From Deltaproteobacteria bacterium (GTDB taxonomy: Bacteria; Myxococcota_A; Polyangia; Polyangiales; Houyiibacteriaceae), in the NCBI GenBank assembly GCA_004283055.1, contig SHLP01000028.1:1-32916 (forward strand): a stretch of DNA of 32,916 nucleotides, written 5' to 3'. This document shows positions 15,853 to 24,077 of this stretch, one piece after another; the stretch's first letter is position 1, and every line of letters begins with the position of its first letter. Both the position numbers and the translations under genes were made by a program. A model generated the notes under the pieces. That model saw only the letters and a list, made by a program, of their open reading frames with translations, was not told where the DNA came from and searched no databases.

Positions 15853-17343
15853 ATGAGCGCCGATCCTTCGAGTCCAAAGGAGCCTAGCGGGCTGCGGCCG
15901 CTGCCTTCGGTGAAGATGGCGCTGCTACCGAGCGAGCTTCGGGCGCGACGCACTCGCCGACTCGTTGCGGGGGCCGTGCTGGGTGCCCTCGTCCTTGGCG
16001 CACTGCTGCTCTGGATCGCGCGCAGTGTCATCCCCAGCACCTGGGCATGGATGGAAGAGGCACTTGGGCGGCAGGATGCTCAGCTAGCGGCCGACCTCGG
16101 CGTCGGTGACGGGCTGTTGCCCGCAGAGCCGGACGGAGGAGTCGAACAAGCGCTTAGCGAGGAGGAGGCTATCGCGCTCGCCCGATCGCGGCCCAACGCG
16201 CGCTACGAGACTCCTTTCGGAGGCGTGCCGAGCTTTCGAGGCGCTCTCCTCGAGGCCGGGCTCGAACCCGAAGAGTGTACGGCGATCGAAGGCGCGCTGC
16301 AGCACATCGTCGACTTCCGGCGCTGCCGGCCGGAGCACAGGCTCATCGTCGAGCGTGACGAGAACGCCGACCTCGAGCGTTTCGAGTACCATCCATCGGC
16401 CACAGAGTTCGTCGAAGTCACACGCGGCGAAGATGGCGTGTTTCGAGCAGAACAAATCCGAGTGAAGGTCGAGCGAACGCCGATCGCGCGGGCCGGTTCG
16501 GTGGAAACCTCGATCGGCGACGGCCTGCTCGAGCTCGGGCTCCCCGCGGGGTTTGCGACCTTTTTCGTGGAAGCGTTCGAGGGTCAGATCAACTTTGCTT
16601 TGCAGGCGCGAAAGGGCGACGTCTTTCGAATCGTGGTCGACGAAGAGCGCGTCGATGGCGAGTTCCTTCGCTACGGCCGCGTACATGCGCTCCAGTACGA
16701 CGGGCAGCGTACCGGCAAGGTGCAGGCCTTCTACCACGAGGCAGGGGGCAAGGTCGGCCAGTTCTACGACGACACCGGGCGCGCGATGCAAGGGGGATGG
16801 CTGCGCACTCCGCTTCGATACGACCGGCTTTCGTCGCGATTCGACCCCCGCCGTTTTCACCCGATTCTCAAACGCAGGATTCCCCATCTCGGGCTCGACT
16901 ACGCGGCAGCCACCGGCACGCCGGTCTGGGCCGCAGCGGACGGACGGGTGACCTTCGCAGGACGCAGCGGCCCCAACGGAAACCTCGTCGTGCTTCGTCA
17001 CAGCGGCGGCTTCGAGACCGCCTACGCGCATCTCCACCGCATCAAGAGCGGTATTCGACCGGGAAGATACGTGAAGCAGCGCGAGCTCATTGGATTCGTC
17101 GGGTCGACCGGCCGCTCGACGGGGCCGCACCTGCACTTCGGCCTCAAGAAATACTCGAGGCCGCTCGATCCGCTCACCGAGCTCAACGGCCCAGGCCTGC
17201 GAATGGCCTCGCGCGATTTGCCTTCGTACAAGAGCGCCATGACGGAATGGAAGGTCCTGCTGGCCGGCATCGAAAACGTGCCGATGGTCGTTGCAGGCGC
17301 CGATGAGCCGCTCGTCGAGCAAGTCGACGAAATCATGGACTGA
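15853..17343 (+). CDS. Membrane-anchored M23 family peptidase
   Basis: A 496-residue murein hydrolase-type protein. A cytoplasmic stub with basic residues precedes one membrane helix at about residues 39-60 (LVAGAVLGALVLGALLLWIA). A periplasmic linker and N-terminal domain follow, about residues 100-320, and then the M23 (lysostaphin-like) domain from about 325 to 455. The zinc site is intact: His345 and Asp349 of HLGLD, His393/His395 of AHLH and His426/His428 of HLHF. These enzymes cut peptide cross-links in peptidoglycan, and the arrangement resembles MepM-like endopeptidases. The DGLLELGLPAGFA stretch near residue 220 and the RFHPILKRRIPH run are typical of this subgroup. A downstream glycosyltransferase follows at once and may be co-transcribed. 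Confidence 0.92.
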   Translation: MSADPSSPKEPSGLRPLPSVKMALLPSELRARRTRRLVAGAVLGALVLGALLLWIARSVIPSTWAWMEEALGRQDAQLAADLGVGDGLLPAEPDGGVEQALSEEEAIALARSRPNARYETPFGGVPSFRGALLEAGLEPEECTAIEGALQHIVDFRRCRPEHRLIVERDENADLERFEYHPSATEFVEVTRGEDGVFRAEQIRVKVERTPIARAGSVETSIGDGLLELGLPAGFATFFVEAFEGQINFALQARKGDVFRIVVDEERVDGEFLRYGRVHALQYDGQRTGKVQAFYHEAGGKVGQFYDDTGRAMQGGWLRTPLRYDRLSSRFDPRRFHPILKRRIPHLGLDYAAATGTPVWAAADGRVTFAGRSGPNGNLVVLRHSGGFETAYAHLHRIKSGIRPGRYVKQRELIGFVGSTGRSTGPHLHFGLKKYSRPLDPLTELNGPGLRMASRDLPSYKSAMTEWKVLLAGIENVPMVVAGADEPLVEQVDEIMD

Positions 17344-17371
17344 CACCGAAGCCAGGGCTAGGCTGGCTGCG

Positions 17372-19687
17372 GTGTGGGAGAGGTCCGTCGCGCTCGATCG
17401 ATTGGTGCTCGCGCTCGTCTCGCTGCTGACCGTTTGGGGAATCTGGTCCTTTGGAATCTGGGACCCATGGGAGCTCGACGCCGCGAATGCTGCCCGCCTG
17501 GCGTCGGAAGTCGGTCTCGATCCTTCTGTTCACACCGCCCTTTCGACCCGACTGATCGGAATTGCATTCGAGGTTTTCGGCATTGGCGAGTGGTCGGGCC
17601 GACTCCCGAGCGTGACCGCTGCGCTGCTGAGCTGCGCGCTGACGTTCATTCTGCTTCGCGCGCGCTTTGGGCAACGCACCGGCGTGATCGGTGTCGTCGT
17701 TCTGGCATCGACTCCGCTGTTCTTGCTCAACGCGCGGCTGCTCATGGGGGCCGCGGTCGAGGTCTTCACACAGTCCTGGGTCGGGCTGGCCGCGCTTGCC
17801 GTCTGGTCTTCGCCGCGGGCTAGTCGGCGTACGCTCGGGAGCTACGCGCTCCTTGCAGTCGGGCTCGCGTCGAGCATCCACGCGAGCGGGGTGCTCCTGG
17901 GCCCGCTTCCGCCGATCTTGGCGGTTGCAGCCCTGAGCCTGCTTTCTGACGATGACGGTCGCAGAAATCGCGTGGCTCGCTGGCTCGTACCCGCAATCGC
18001 CGCGACCTTGGCGCTCGGGGTGCTGCGGGCGGTGCTCCTGGACGGTCCGGCCTTCAGCATCTGGCTGGGCGGAGGGGCAGTCGGCGGCAACCCGCCAGAC
18101 TTCGACAAGGTGCTCGAGCTGATCTTCCACGGATTCGCGCCCTGGAGCGCCGCCCTGCCCGTGGCCGCGATATGGGCGCTGGCCCCTCGGCGTCGCCGGA
18201 GCGACAGCGCGCAGAACCTGGCCTGGATGCTTGCGCTCTGGGCCGCGTTCGAGGCCGCGTCGTGGACCATCGCGGCGTCGCGTTATGGGACTCCGCCTTA
18301 CCTCGCCCTTGTTCCTTTAGCTGGATTGGTCGCAATATGGATTTCGGAGGTGAGCGAAGAGCCGGCCGCGCGATGGCCGGCCGCCATCGTTGCCGTTCTT
18401 CTGATCGGCCTCCTCATTCGCGACTACGCCTTGTATCCAAACAGTCCCCTTGCAGCCCTCGCTGTCGATGGGCTCGAGGTTCCTGGGGTGTACAAGCCGG
18501 GCGCGCACTGGGCGCTGTTGCTCGGGATGAACGCGCTCCTGCTTTGCCTGATGTTGCTGAGCCATGAACAGATCGATCGACCCAACGCCGGCGGGGCCGT
18601 GAAGTGGCTTCGCGGCCAGTGGCGCCGCGGGGGCGTGCACGCTGCGTGGCTTCTTCTCGCATCGCTTCTTCTCGCTGCCGGTTTCGTGTTTGGCCTGATG
18701 TGCTTCCTGCTCGATCTGGGGATCGCGTCGCGGGCTCAGAGAGTAGGACGAGCGCTGCTGTTCGTTCCCCTCGGGCTGGCGGGCTTGGTGTGGATCTTGC
18801 CTTGGCTGCGATTCGCGTACGGGCGCCTTGGCAATCAACGCGTCTACCCGGTACTCGGAGCCAGCCTGTTGATGGCCGGGTTCATTGCTCTTTCATTTCA
18901 GCCCGCGTTGAGCCAGCATTTCTCGCCCAAACCGATCTACGACGCGTACGCGGAGCTGAGCGCGAGCAATCGAGAGCCCCTTGCCGCCTACAAGCTACCG
19001 TCCACCGCAGCACGCTACTACACCAGCGCGCCCGTCGAAGACGTCGAGCGCCAAGTCGACCTCTTCGACTTCCTCAGCAAAGGCGGCCAACGCTTTGCGG
19101 TCATCGAAGCCGCTAGCCTGCCGGGTCTCAATCGCGCATATCGCCGAAAGACGGGCGAGCACCTCTTCGTCGCCGATGCGCGGAGCGCGCGCCTGCTCTT
19201 GATCGCTGCGCGAGCAATCGATGGGCGTGCGAATCAGAGCTTCATCGCCGCTGCGCTCCTCGACACCGATCCCAAGCCTCAACAGCGAGTCGGCGCCAAC
19301 TTCGACGACCGAATCGAGCTGCTTGGATATGACCTCGAGCTCCCAGACGAAGACTCGGTCGGCGCAGGCCAGCGCTTCGCTGTCACCTGGTACTGGCGGG
19401 CGATTGGCGAAGCCCCCAGTGAGTACAAGGTCTTCGTGCACGTCGATGGCTTTGGCCTTCGTCTCAACGGTGATCACGTGCCCGTCGACGGTCGCTACCC
19501 GACGAAGCTCTGGGACGAGGGCGACCTGATCGCCGACACCCAAGAGCTCACCGTCCCTCCAAACTTCCGCGCGGGCGACTACGCGATCTACGTGGGCTTG
19601 TTCCGCGGCACAGAACGCCTCGAGCTGAAATCTGGCGCGAACGACGGAGAAAACCGGCTAAAGGTCGGCATGCTCCGAGTTCGCTAG
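17372..19687 (+). CDS. GT39/ArnT-like membrane glycosyltransferase
   Basis: A large polytopic membrane protein of about 771 residues. The first periplasmic loop starts WDPWELDAANAARLA, where acidic residues after the first helix are the catalytic-site hallmark of GT-C enzymes of the PMT/ArnT type that use lipid-linked sugars. About 10-13 hydrophobic helices span the first two thirds. The last 130 residues form a soluble beta-sandwich domain (DRIELLGYDLE, VTWYWRAIG, YKVFVHVDG, GDYAIYVGLF) often found at the end of such proteins. It probably glycosylates a surface protein or lipid; donor and acceptor are unknown. The start is uncertain. GTG at 17372 leaves a 28-base gap to the peptidase, while the frame is open to 17291 and offers an ATG at 17303 inside the peptidase gene. 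Confidence 0.8.
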   Translation: MWERSVALDRLVLALVSLLTVWGIWSFGIWDPWELDAANAARLASEVGLDPSVHTALSTRLIGIAFEVFGIGEWSGRLPSVTAALLSCALTFILLRARFGQRTGVIGVVVLASTPLFLLNARLLMGAAVEVFTQSWVGLAALAVWSSPRASRRTLGSYALLAVGLASSIHASGVLLGPLPPILAVAALSLLSDDDGRRNRVARWLVPAIAATLALGVLRAVLLDGPAFSIWLGGGAVGGNPPDFDKVLELIFHGFAPWSAALPVAAIWALAPRRRRSDSAQNLAWMLALWAAFEAASWTIAASRYGTPPYLALVPLAGLVAIWISEVSEEPAARWPAAIVAVLLIGLLIRDYALYPNSPLAALAVDGLEVPGVYKPGAHWALLLGMNALLLCLMLLSHEQIDRPNAGGAVKWLRGQWRRGGVHAAWLLLASLLLAAGFVFGLMCFLLDLGIASRAQRVGRALLFVPLGLAGLVWILPWLRFAYGRLGNQRVYPVLGASLLMAGFIALSFQPALSQHFSPKPIYDAYAELSASNREPLAAYKLPSTAARYYTSAPVEDVERQVDLFDFLSKGGQRFAVIEAASLPGLNRAYRRKTGEHLFVADARSARLLLIAARAIDGRANQSFIAAALLDTDPKPQQRVGANFDDRIELLGYDLELPDEDSVGAGQRFAVTWYWRAIGEAPSEYKVFVHVDGFGLRLNGDHVPVDGRYPTKLWDEGDLIADTQELTVPPNFRAGDYAIYVGLFRGTERLELKSGANDGENRLKVGMLRVR

Positions 19688-19695
19688 GGCGGCGC

Positions 19696-20307
19696 TCAGT
19701 CGGCGAACAGCGAGGCCGCCAAATCCAGGCCGCCGGTGAAGGCGCGCTCGGCTGGCTCTGCCGCGGGTGCGCGCGCCGGGGCCTTCTCGATCGTACGGGA
19801 CGCGGGGCCTTCGTACTCGACCGGGAGCGGCGGAGCGGCCCAGCCAGCGACGGTCCGACCGGGATGGAGCGCCGGCCGGAGGGGTTCCGGCACTCCGACG
19901 GGAACGCCCGTGAGCGTGCGTTGATCCAGAATGAAGGCTTCGTCTGCCGGAAGGCCACGCATGCTGAGCGTCAGACGACGTCGCTCGTCTCGCCGAAGCG
20001 CCTCGAACGCGACCCCCATGCCGACGGCGCTCCCCTCCCCGGGTCTTCGTTGGAGCTCGACGCGCTGGACGCGGCCCGCCACGTAGAGTGGCTCCTCCCA
20101 ATCGGGAGGATAGAACGTCAGGGTCACGTGGCTGCCAGGTTCGAGAAGCAGATCGGTTTGAATCCAGAGACCGTCCTCGCTGACATCGGTGACTCGATGC
20201 GGGATCGCCTCGCCCCAGATCTCCGAGTAGACCTCGCACTGGACGTCGACGAGCCGTCGAACCGCTCTTCGCGCCTCGCGTTTGGCCCCAAACTGGCGAG
20301 CTGCCAT
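19696..20307 (-). CDS. PilZ domain protein
   Basis: A 203-residue protein with an N-terminal PilZ domain, the common c-di-GMP receptor fold. The arginine cluster at residues 10-18 supplies the RxxxR element, DVSEDG (Asp41, Ser43, Gly46) the D/NxSxxG element, and GMGVAFEAL near residue 97 the closing strand. All the residues expected for nucleotide binding appear present. After residue 120 the chain is Pro/Ala-rich and probably disordered. It converges on the glycosyltransferase gene with an eight-base gap, and its 5' end is 38 bases after the phosphoesterase stop on the same strand, so the two may share a transcript. The target is unknown. Confidence 0.88.
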   Translation of the reverse strand: MAARQFGAKREARRAVRRLVDVQCEVYSEIWGEAIPHRVTDVSEDGLWIQTDLLLEPGSHVTLTFYPPDWEEPLYVAGRVQRVELQRRPGEGSAVGMGVAFEALRRDERRRLTLSMRGLPADEAFILDQRTLTGVPVGVPEPLRPALHPGRTVAGWAAPPLPVEYEGPASRTIEKAPARAPAAEPAERAFTGGLDLAASLFAD

Positions 20308-20345
20308 ACCAAAGCTTGTATGCGAGCAGACGCTCCCACGCCAAA

Positions 20346-21251
20346 TTACGGGTTGAGGTCGACGCGCCCGTCCGGTTCGAGCACGTAGCGTGTTTGATCC
20401 CAGCTTCCCGGCGTGGCCGTCGCCCGGCCACCGCCGATCTCATACACCCAGAGGCCCTCGCGGCCCGCGTGGGTCGTGCTGCCCGAGCAAAACAAGTCGA
20501 GCGGGGTCTCCGGGATGCGGACGTGGTAGCGCCAGTGAATGTGGCCGTGCAGGATTGCGCCGTTGCGCGCTGCGGCGCTGATCTGCAGAAGCTCGTCAGC
20601 GTTCTCGAGCCCGTGTGCCGGCCGGTCGGGTCGACCATTGGCGAGCCGAGGCGCGTAATGGGTGGCGATCATCACGAAGGGATCGAAGAGGCGCGGGTCG
20701 TCTAAGATCTGCGCCAGCGCGTCGAGCTGATCGTCCGGGATGCGCCCGCTCGAGTACGTGGGCTTCGGGTTTGCCCGGGCGCTGTTGATGCCGATCAGGG
20801 CCAATCCGTCGGCGGGGAACCAGACCTGGGGCCAAACGCCGTCGACCGAATACTCGGGAAGCTCGGTCCTCATGAGCGCTCCAAAATGCTGGTCGAACCA
20901 GCCCGCCTCGACGGTGTCCCGCAGATAGAGATCGTGATTGCCCGGAACCGTGAAGAAGCCGAGCGGCGCATGGGTCAGGGGCTCGATGATCTTCCGCGCG
21001 TACGCGATCTCCGGCTCGGTGCCGAGCGCGGTGTAGTCCCCGGTGCAGATCACGAGGTCGACCCCCTGTTCTTTGGAGAAACGCGCGAGCGCCTCGACCT
21101 TCTGCTCCGCGTCTGCAAAGACCCGCCGGCGCCTGAATCTGAGATTGGCCAGGCCGACGACCCGCTTGTTCAAAAAGCTGCTCAAGGGCACGCCCGGGAA
21201 GCCGTCCTCGAGGTGCACATCGCTCACGTGCAGAACCTTGGTCACGGCCAT
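20346..21251 (-). CDS. Calcineurin-like metallophosphoesterase
   Basis: A 301-residue phosphoesterase with the full set of binuclear-metal motifs: DVHLED (Asp11, His13), GDYTALG, GNHDLY, THYAP and GHIH. This places it in the calcineurin-like superfamily, whose members hydrolyse phosphomono- or diesters. The substrate cannot be told from sequence; cyclic nucleotides, UDP-diacylglucosamine-type lipids and DNA are all cut by relatives. There is no signal peptide, so it is probably cytoplasmic. The ATG at 21251 overlaps the end of argC by 10 bases and begins right at the first conserved strand (MAVTKVLHVSD). The open frame runs on for 271 codons inside argC, but these are not conserved sequence. 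Confidence 0.9.
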   Translation of the reverse strand: MAVTKVLHVSDVHLEDGFPGVPLSSFLNKRVVGLANLRFRRRRVFADAEQKVEALARFSKEQGVDLVICTGDYTALGTEPEIAYARKIIEPLTHAPLGFFTVPGNHDLYLRDTVEAGWFDQHFGALMRTELPEYSVDGVWPQVWFPADGLALIGINSARANPKPTYSSGRIPDDQLDALAQILDDPRLFDPFVMIATHYAPRLANGRPDRPAHGLENADELLQISAAARNGAILHGHIHWRYHVRIPETPLDLFCSGSTTHAGREGLWVYEIGGGRATATPGSWDQTRYVLEPDGRVDLNP

Positions 21252-22294
21252 AGTGCCGTTGCCTGCAGTCCGGCCCCTTCGTCGAGGCCGAAACGAACGT
21301 TGAGGCATTGAATCGCCTGACCGGACGCGCCTTTGACAAGATTGTCGATCGCGCTCATCGCAATGATCGTTCCGCCAGGCCGAGCTTGGGCGTAGCCGAT
21401 GTGTACCCTGTTCGACCCGCGCACCCAGAGGGTGTCGGGGTGAAGGCCTTCTTCGAGCACCAGTACCGACGGGGAACCCTGATAGAGCTCGCGAGCCACG
21501 TCGATGCACCGAGCCGCCGTCAGGTTCGGATTCGCAGGCTGCACATAGCAGGTCGCAAGAATCCCCCGCGTCATCGGAACGAGATGGGGGACGAAGGCGA
21601 TGCGAACGGGCGCTCCTGCGAGCCTGCTCAGCTCCTGTTCGATTTCGGGGCCGTGCCGGTGTGAGCCCGCCTTGTACGCCCGGACGCCTTCCGCAGACTC
21701 GGGGAAATGAGTAGCGCCCGAAACGCCGCGCCCCGCCCCCGATACGCCACTCTTGGCGTCTACCGCAATTCCGTCCAACTGGATGAGGCCGTTGTTCACC
21801 AGGGGTGCAAGGGCAAGCGTGGAAGCGGTTGGGTAGCATCCGGGCACTGCGACGAGATCGGCGTCGCGGAGCTCCTCTCGATGAAGCTCGACCAGGCCGT
21901 ACACCGCTTCGGACAAGCGCTCTGGGACGGGATGCTCGCCGTACCAGGCCTCGTAGACCGCAAGATCTTCGAACCGGAAGTCGGCTGACAAGTCGAACAC
22001 TTTTTGGCCTCGTTGACGCAAGGCGCTCACGGCCTTGGCGCTGGCCGCATGCGGGAGCGCGCAAAAGGCAACATCGGCCTGTTCCGCGATCGCGGCTGGG
22101 TCGAAGGGCTGCACCTGCCCGTGCACGACTCCGCGAAGACTCGGCAAAACCTCGGCGACCGGTTTGCCGGCACTGGCGTTACCCACGATCGAAGCCAGCT
22201 CCAACGACGGGTGACCGAGGACGAGACGCACGAGCTCTGCCCCGGTGTAGCCGGTTCCTCCAACGATGGTCGCGCGTATGGGCTTCGAGGTCAT
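21242..22294 (-). CDS. argC: N-acetyl-gamma-glutamyl-phosphate reductase
   Basis: A 350-residue arginine biosynthesis enzyme that reduces N-acetyl-glutamyl phosphate to the semialdehyde with NADPH. The nucleotide-binding loop VGGTGYTGAELVRL is at residues 11-24. The active-site cysteine is Cys153 in VPGCYPTAS. SGVSGAGRG and HRHGPEIEQ are further family motifs. A GGAG site precedes the ATG. Placement right after rplM-rpsI recalls the order in other Myxococcota, but a strong terminator stands between rpsI and argC, so it is probably transcribed from its own start. No other arg genes are in the window. Confidence 0.96.
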   Translation of the reverse strand: MTSKPIRATIVGGTGYTGAELVRLVLGHPSLELASIVGNASAGKPVAEVLPSLRGVVHGQVQPFDPAAIAEQADVAFCALPHAASAKAVSALRQRGQKVFDLSADFRFEDLAVYEAWYGEHPVPERLSEAVYGLVELHREELRDADLVAVPGCYPTASTLALAPLVNNGLIQLDGIAVDAKSGVSGAGRGVSGATHFPESAEGVRAYKAGSHRHGPEIEQELSRLAGAPVRIAFVPHLVPMTRGILATCYVQPANPNLTAARCIDVARELYQGSPSVLVLEEGLHPDTLWVRGSNRVHIGYAQARPGGTIIAMSAIDNLVKGASGQAIQCLNVRFGLDEGAGLQATALWP

Positions 22295-22345
22295 CTGCTC
22301 AACTCCATCCTGATACTGACATGTGCGTTGTCTACGCCATTAAGC

Positions 22346-22377
22346 AAAAAAGCCGCGGCACTGAAGGCGCCGCGGCT
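22346..22377 (-). terminator. Intrinsic terminator of rplM-rpsI
   Basis: On the minus strand AGCCGCGGC (22377-22369) pairs with GCCGCGGCT (22359-22351) over nine GC-rich base pairs and is followed by a run of six T. It sits 22 bases past the rpsI stop codon and before argC. This is the clearest intrinsic terminator in the window. Confidence 0.92.
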
Positions 22378-22399
22378 CGAGATTGAAGATCCGAAAGAC

Positions 22400-22807
22400 T
22401 CAGCGCTTGGAGTACTGGAACTTCTTGCGGGCGCCCGGCTGGCCTGGCTTTTTACGCTCCTTTTTGCGAGCGTCGCGGGTCATGTAGCCGGCCTTCTTCA
22501 GCACCGGCTTGTTGTCTTCGTCCATGCCTACGAGCGCGCGGGCGATGCCGTGCCGGACGGCCTCGGCCTGCGAGGAGACGCCCCCACCGGACACGTTGAC
22601 CTGCACGTCGAACTGACCTTGCTTGGACAGCGCAGCAAATGGCTGCATCGCGATGATCCGGAGGATTTCGCGGGGGAAGTAGTCTTCGAAGGTGCGACCG
22701 TTGACGGTCACGGTGCCGGTTCCCGCACTGAGGAAGACACGGGCGATCGCGTTCTTACGCTTCCCCGTACCGTAGTTGCGTCCGTCTATGACTTTGGCGT
22801 GTGTCAT
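22400..22807 (-). CDS. rpsI: 30S ribosomal protein S9
   Basis: A 135-residue small-subunit protein whose C-terminal tail reaches the P site. YGTGKRKNAIARVFL near the start, NVSGGGVSSQAEAVRHGIARAL in the centre and the basic end GARKKFQYSKR (usually ending SKR) are diagnostic. It follows rplM by 18 bases in the universal rplM-rpsI pair. GAGAG upstream of the ATG serves as ribosome-binding site. Confidence 0.98.
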   Translation of the reverse strand: MTHAKVIDGRNYGTGKRKNAIARVFLSAGTGTVTVNGRTFEDYFPREILRIIAMQPFAALSKQGQFDVQVNVSGGGVSSQAEAVRHGIARALVGMDEDNKPVLKKAGYMTRDARKKERKKPGQPGARKKFQYSKR

Positions 22808-22825
22808 CTAGAATTTCTCTCGAGA

Positions 22826-23254
22826 TCAAAGGGGAAAGGGCTCAGGCTGCTGGGCCACGTGAGGATGCGTGCCCTCTGCGTGGACTTTGAGCTTCCGAAA
22901 CATCTGACGGCCCAGGCTGTTCTTCGGGAGCATACCCTTCACGGCACGCTCGATCACGAAGGTAGGCTTACGCTCGAGCAGGTCACCGTACGTCTCGGTC
23001 GTGAGGCCGCCGGGGTAGCCGGAGTGACGCTGGTAGAGCTTGTTGGCGAGCTTGTTGCCCGTGAGACGGACCTGCGCTGCGTTGATGACGATCACGAAGT
23101 CGCCGGTGTCGACGTGCGGGGTGTACTCTGGACGGTGCTTGCCCCGAAGGACGTGGGCCACCTTGGACGCAAGGCGGCCGAGCGGTTGACCCGCTGCATC
23201 GACGACATACCATTTGCGATCGATTTCAGACGCTTTGGCACTCTGGGTAGCCAT
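22826..23254 (-). CDS. rplM: 50S ribosomal protein L13
   Basis: A 142-residue large-subunit protein. [34 protein letters not shown] and [18 protein letters not shown] are the family motifs. The ATG at 23254 has AGGAG upstream. It is the first gene of the rplM-rpsI transcript, with a promoter-like element at 23290-23318. Confidence 0.98.
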   Translation of the reverse strand: MATQSAKASEIDRKWYVVDAAGQPLGRLASKVAHVLRGKHRPEYTPHVDTGDFVIVINAAQVRLTGNKLANKLYQRHSGYPGGLTTETYGDLLERKPTFVIERAVKGMLPKNSLGRQMFRKLKVHAEGTHPHVAQQPEPFPL

Positions 23255-23289
23255 GAGATTCGCTCCTAAGACCCCGTTTAGGGGCGCGT

Positions 23290-23318
23290 TTCCTAGCCGC
23301 CGGTCTAGGCGGTGTCAA
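23290..23318 (-). promoter_or_regulatory. Putative promoter of rplM-rpsI with a dyad in its spacer
   Basis: TTGACA (23318-23313) is a perfect -35 on the minus strand. Exactly 17 bases on is TAGGAA (23295-23290), a weak -10. The spacer contains an inverted repeat, CCGCC (23297-23301) and GGCGG (23308-23312), that fills the gap almost fully. The position, about 35 bases before the rplM start, suits a ribosomal protein promoter. Confidence 0.55.
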
Positions 23319-23419
23319 GCAGGCAGAGCGAGAGAACGACGGGTCGAAACCCAAGGTTTTCGAACCCTCCCCAATCGACTGCCCACGCTGGGCATGAATT
23401 GCGGTACAAACGGTAAGAG

Positions 23420-23992
23420 GTGAGAATTCTTATTCAAACGGGTGGCGCGTCAGGGGCCCGATGGCTGCGGGTATCGATACCTTGGGTCGCGATCGCGGGC
23501 GTGCTCCTGGGTGCAGCGGGAGGCGCCAAAGCGCAATCGGGGAAGATCCTCTGCTCGGTCACCGAGAACGGCGCACCGGCCCGGGGCACCGTTGCGGTGA
23601 CGCAAAATGGCAAAGAGCTCGGTGCGGGCTCCTGCGGAACCAGCCTTCCGGTGCCGGCCGGAAAGTGCAAGGTCACCGTGAGGTTGGACGGCACACTCGA
23701 CAACCCATCACAGACCGTCGACGCGGAAGTCAAGCCGGGACAGACCCTACCGGTCAACGTCGACTTCAAAACCGGCGTGCTCGAAGTTCGAATCGAAAGC
23801 AAGGCGCAAAGCGGTACCGGACTCGTGACGGTCAATCGCGGGGCCACGCGCATTGGCACCCTCGGGAGCGGCGTCGCAGCCAGGCTGAGCGCGGGAATCT
23901 ACCAAGTCGTAGTTCGGCTCGGGGGCCAGGAGCGCCGTTACGAAGTCGAGCTGCGCCCTGGGCAACGCCGCATCGTTCGCGCACAGTTCTAA
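23420..23992 (+). CDS. Secreted protein with two PEGA-like repeats
   Basis: A 190-residue exported protein. A hydrophobic stretch at about residues 18-36 (VSIPWVAIAGVLLGAAGG) ends in AKA-Q, a likely signal peptidase site. The mature part appears to be a tandem duplication of one small beta domain. The first copy has TVAVTQNGKELG, VPAGKCKVTVRLDG and VKPGQT; the second has LVTVNRGATRIG, LSAGIYQVVVRLGG and LRPGQR. The Ala-Gly-x-Tyr/Cys-x-Val pattern resembles PEGA-type domains found in cell-surface proteins. The GTG start is the only choice in frame close to the signal sequence, but it abuts an AAGAG with almost no spacing. Function is unknown. It is followed by plsB, 85 bases away. Confidence 0.7.
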   Translation: MRILIQTGGASGARWLRVSIPWVAIAGVLLGAAGGAKAQSGKILCSVTENGAPARGTVAVTQNGKELGAGSCGTSLPVPAGKCKVTVRLDGTLDNPSQTVDAEVKPGQTLPVNVDFKTGVLEVRIESKAQSGTGLVTVNRGATRIGTLGSGVAARLSAGIYQVVVRLGGQERRYEVELRPGQRRIVRAQF

Positions 23993-24033
23993 GTCGCGTT
24001 TCGACGAAAAGGCGGAATCCAAACGAAACGACG

Positions 24034-24039
24034 TATACT
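24034..24039 (+). promoter_or_regulatory. -10-like element before plsB
   Basis: TATACT lies 39 bases before the plsB ATG and matches five of six bases of the -10 consensus in an otherwise GC-rich stretch. No good -35 is visible at the right distance. It could drive plsB independently of the gene upstream. Confidence 0.4.
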
Positions 24040-24077
24040 CGACCCGATCTCGCACACTGCTAGGGTCCCACTCAGCG

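Noticed and set aside
16084-17346. A 420-codon minus-strand open frame opposite the M23 peptidase
   Set aside because: The plus-strand frame has an intact zinc site and domain order; the antisense frame shows no recognisable family sequence.
21252-22064. N-terminal extension of the metallophosphoesterase frame through argC
   Set aside because: The 271 extra codons overlap argC, are rich in Arg and lack conservation; the phosphoesterase motifs begin just after 21251.
22004-23269. A 421-codon plus-strand open frame opposite argC, rpsI and rplM
   Set aside because: It runs antisense across three certain genes and the rpsI terminator, has no conserved motif, and is a by-product of high GC codon use.
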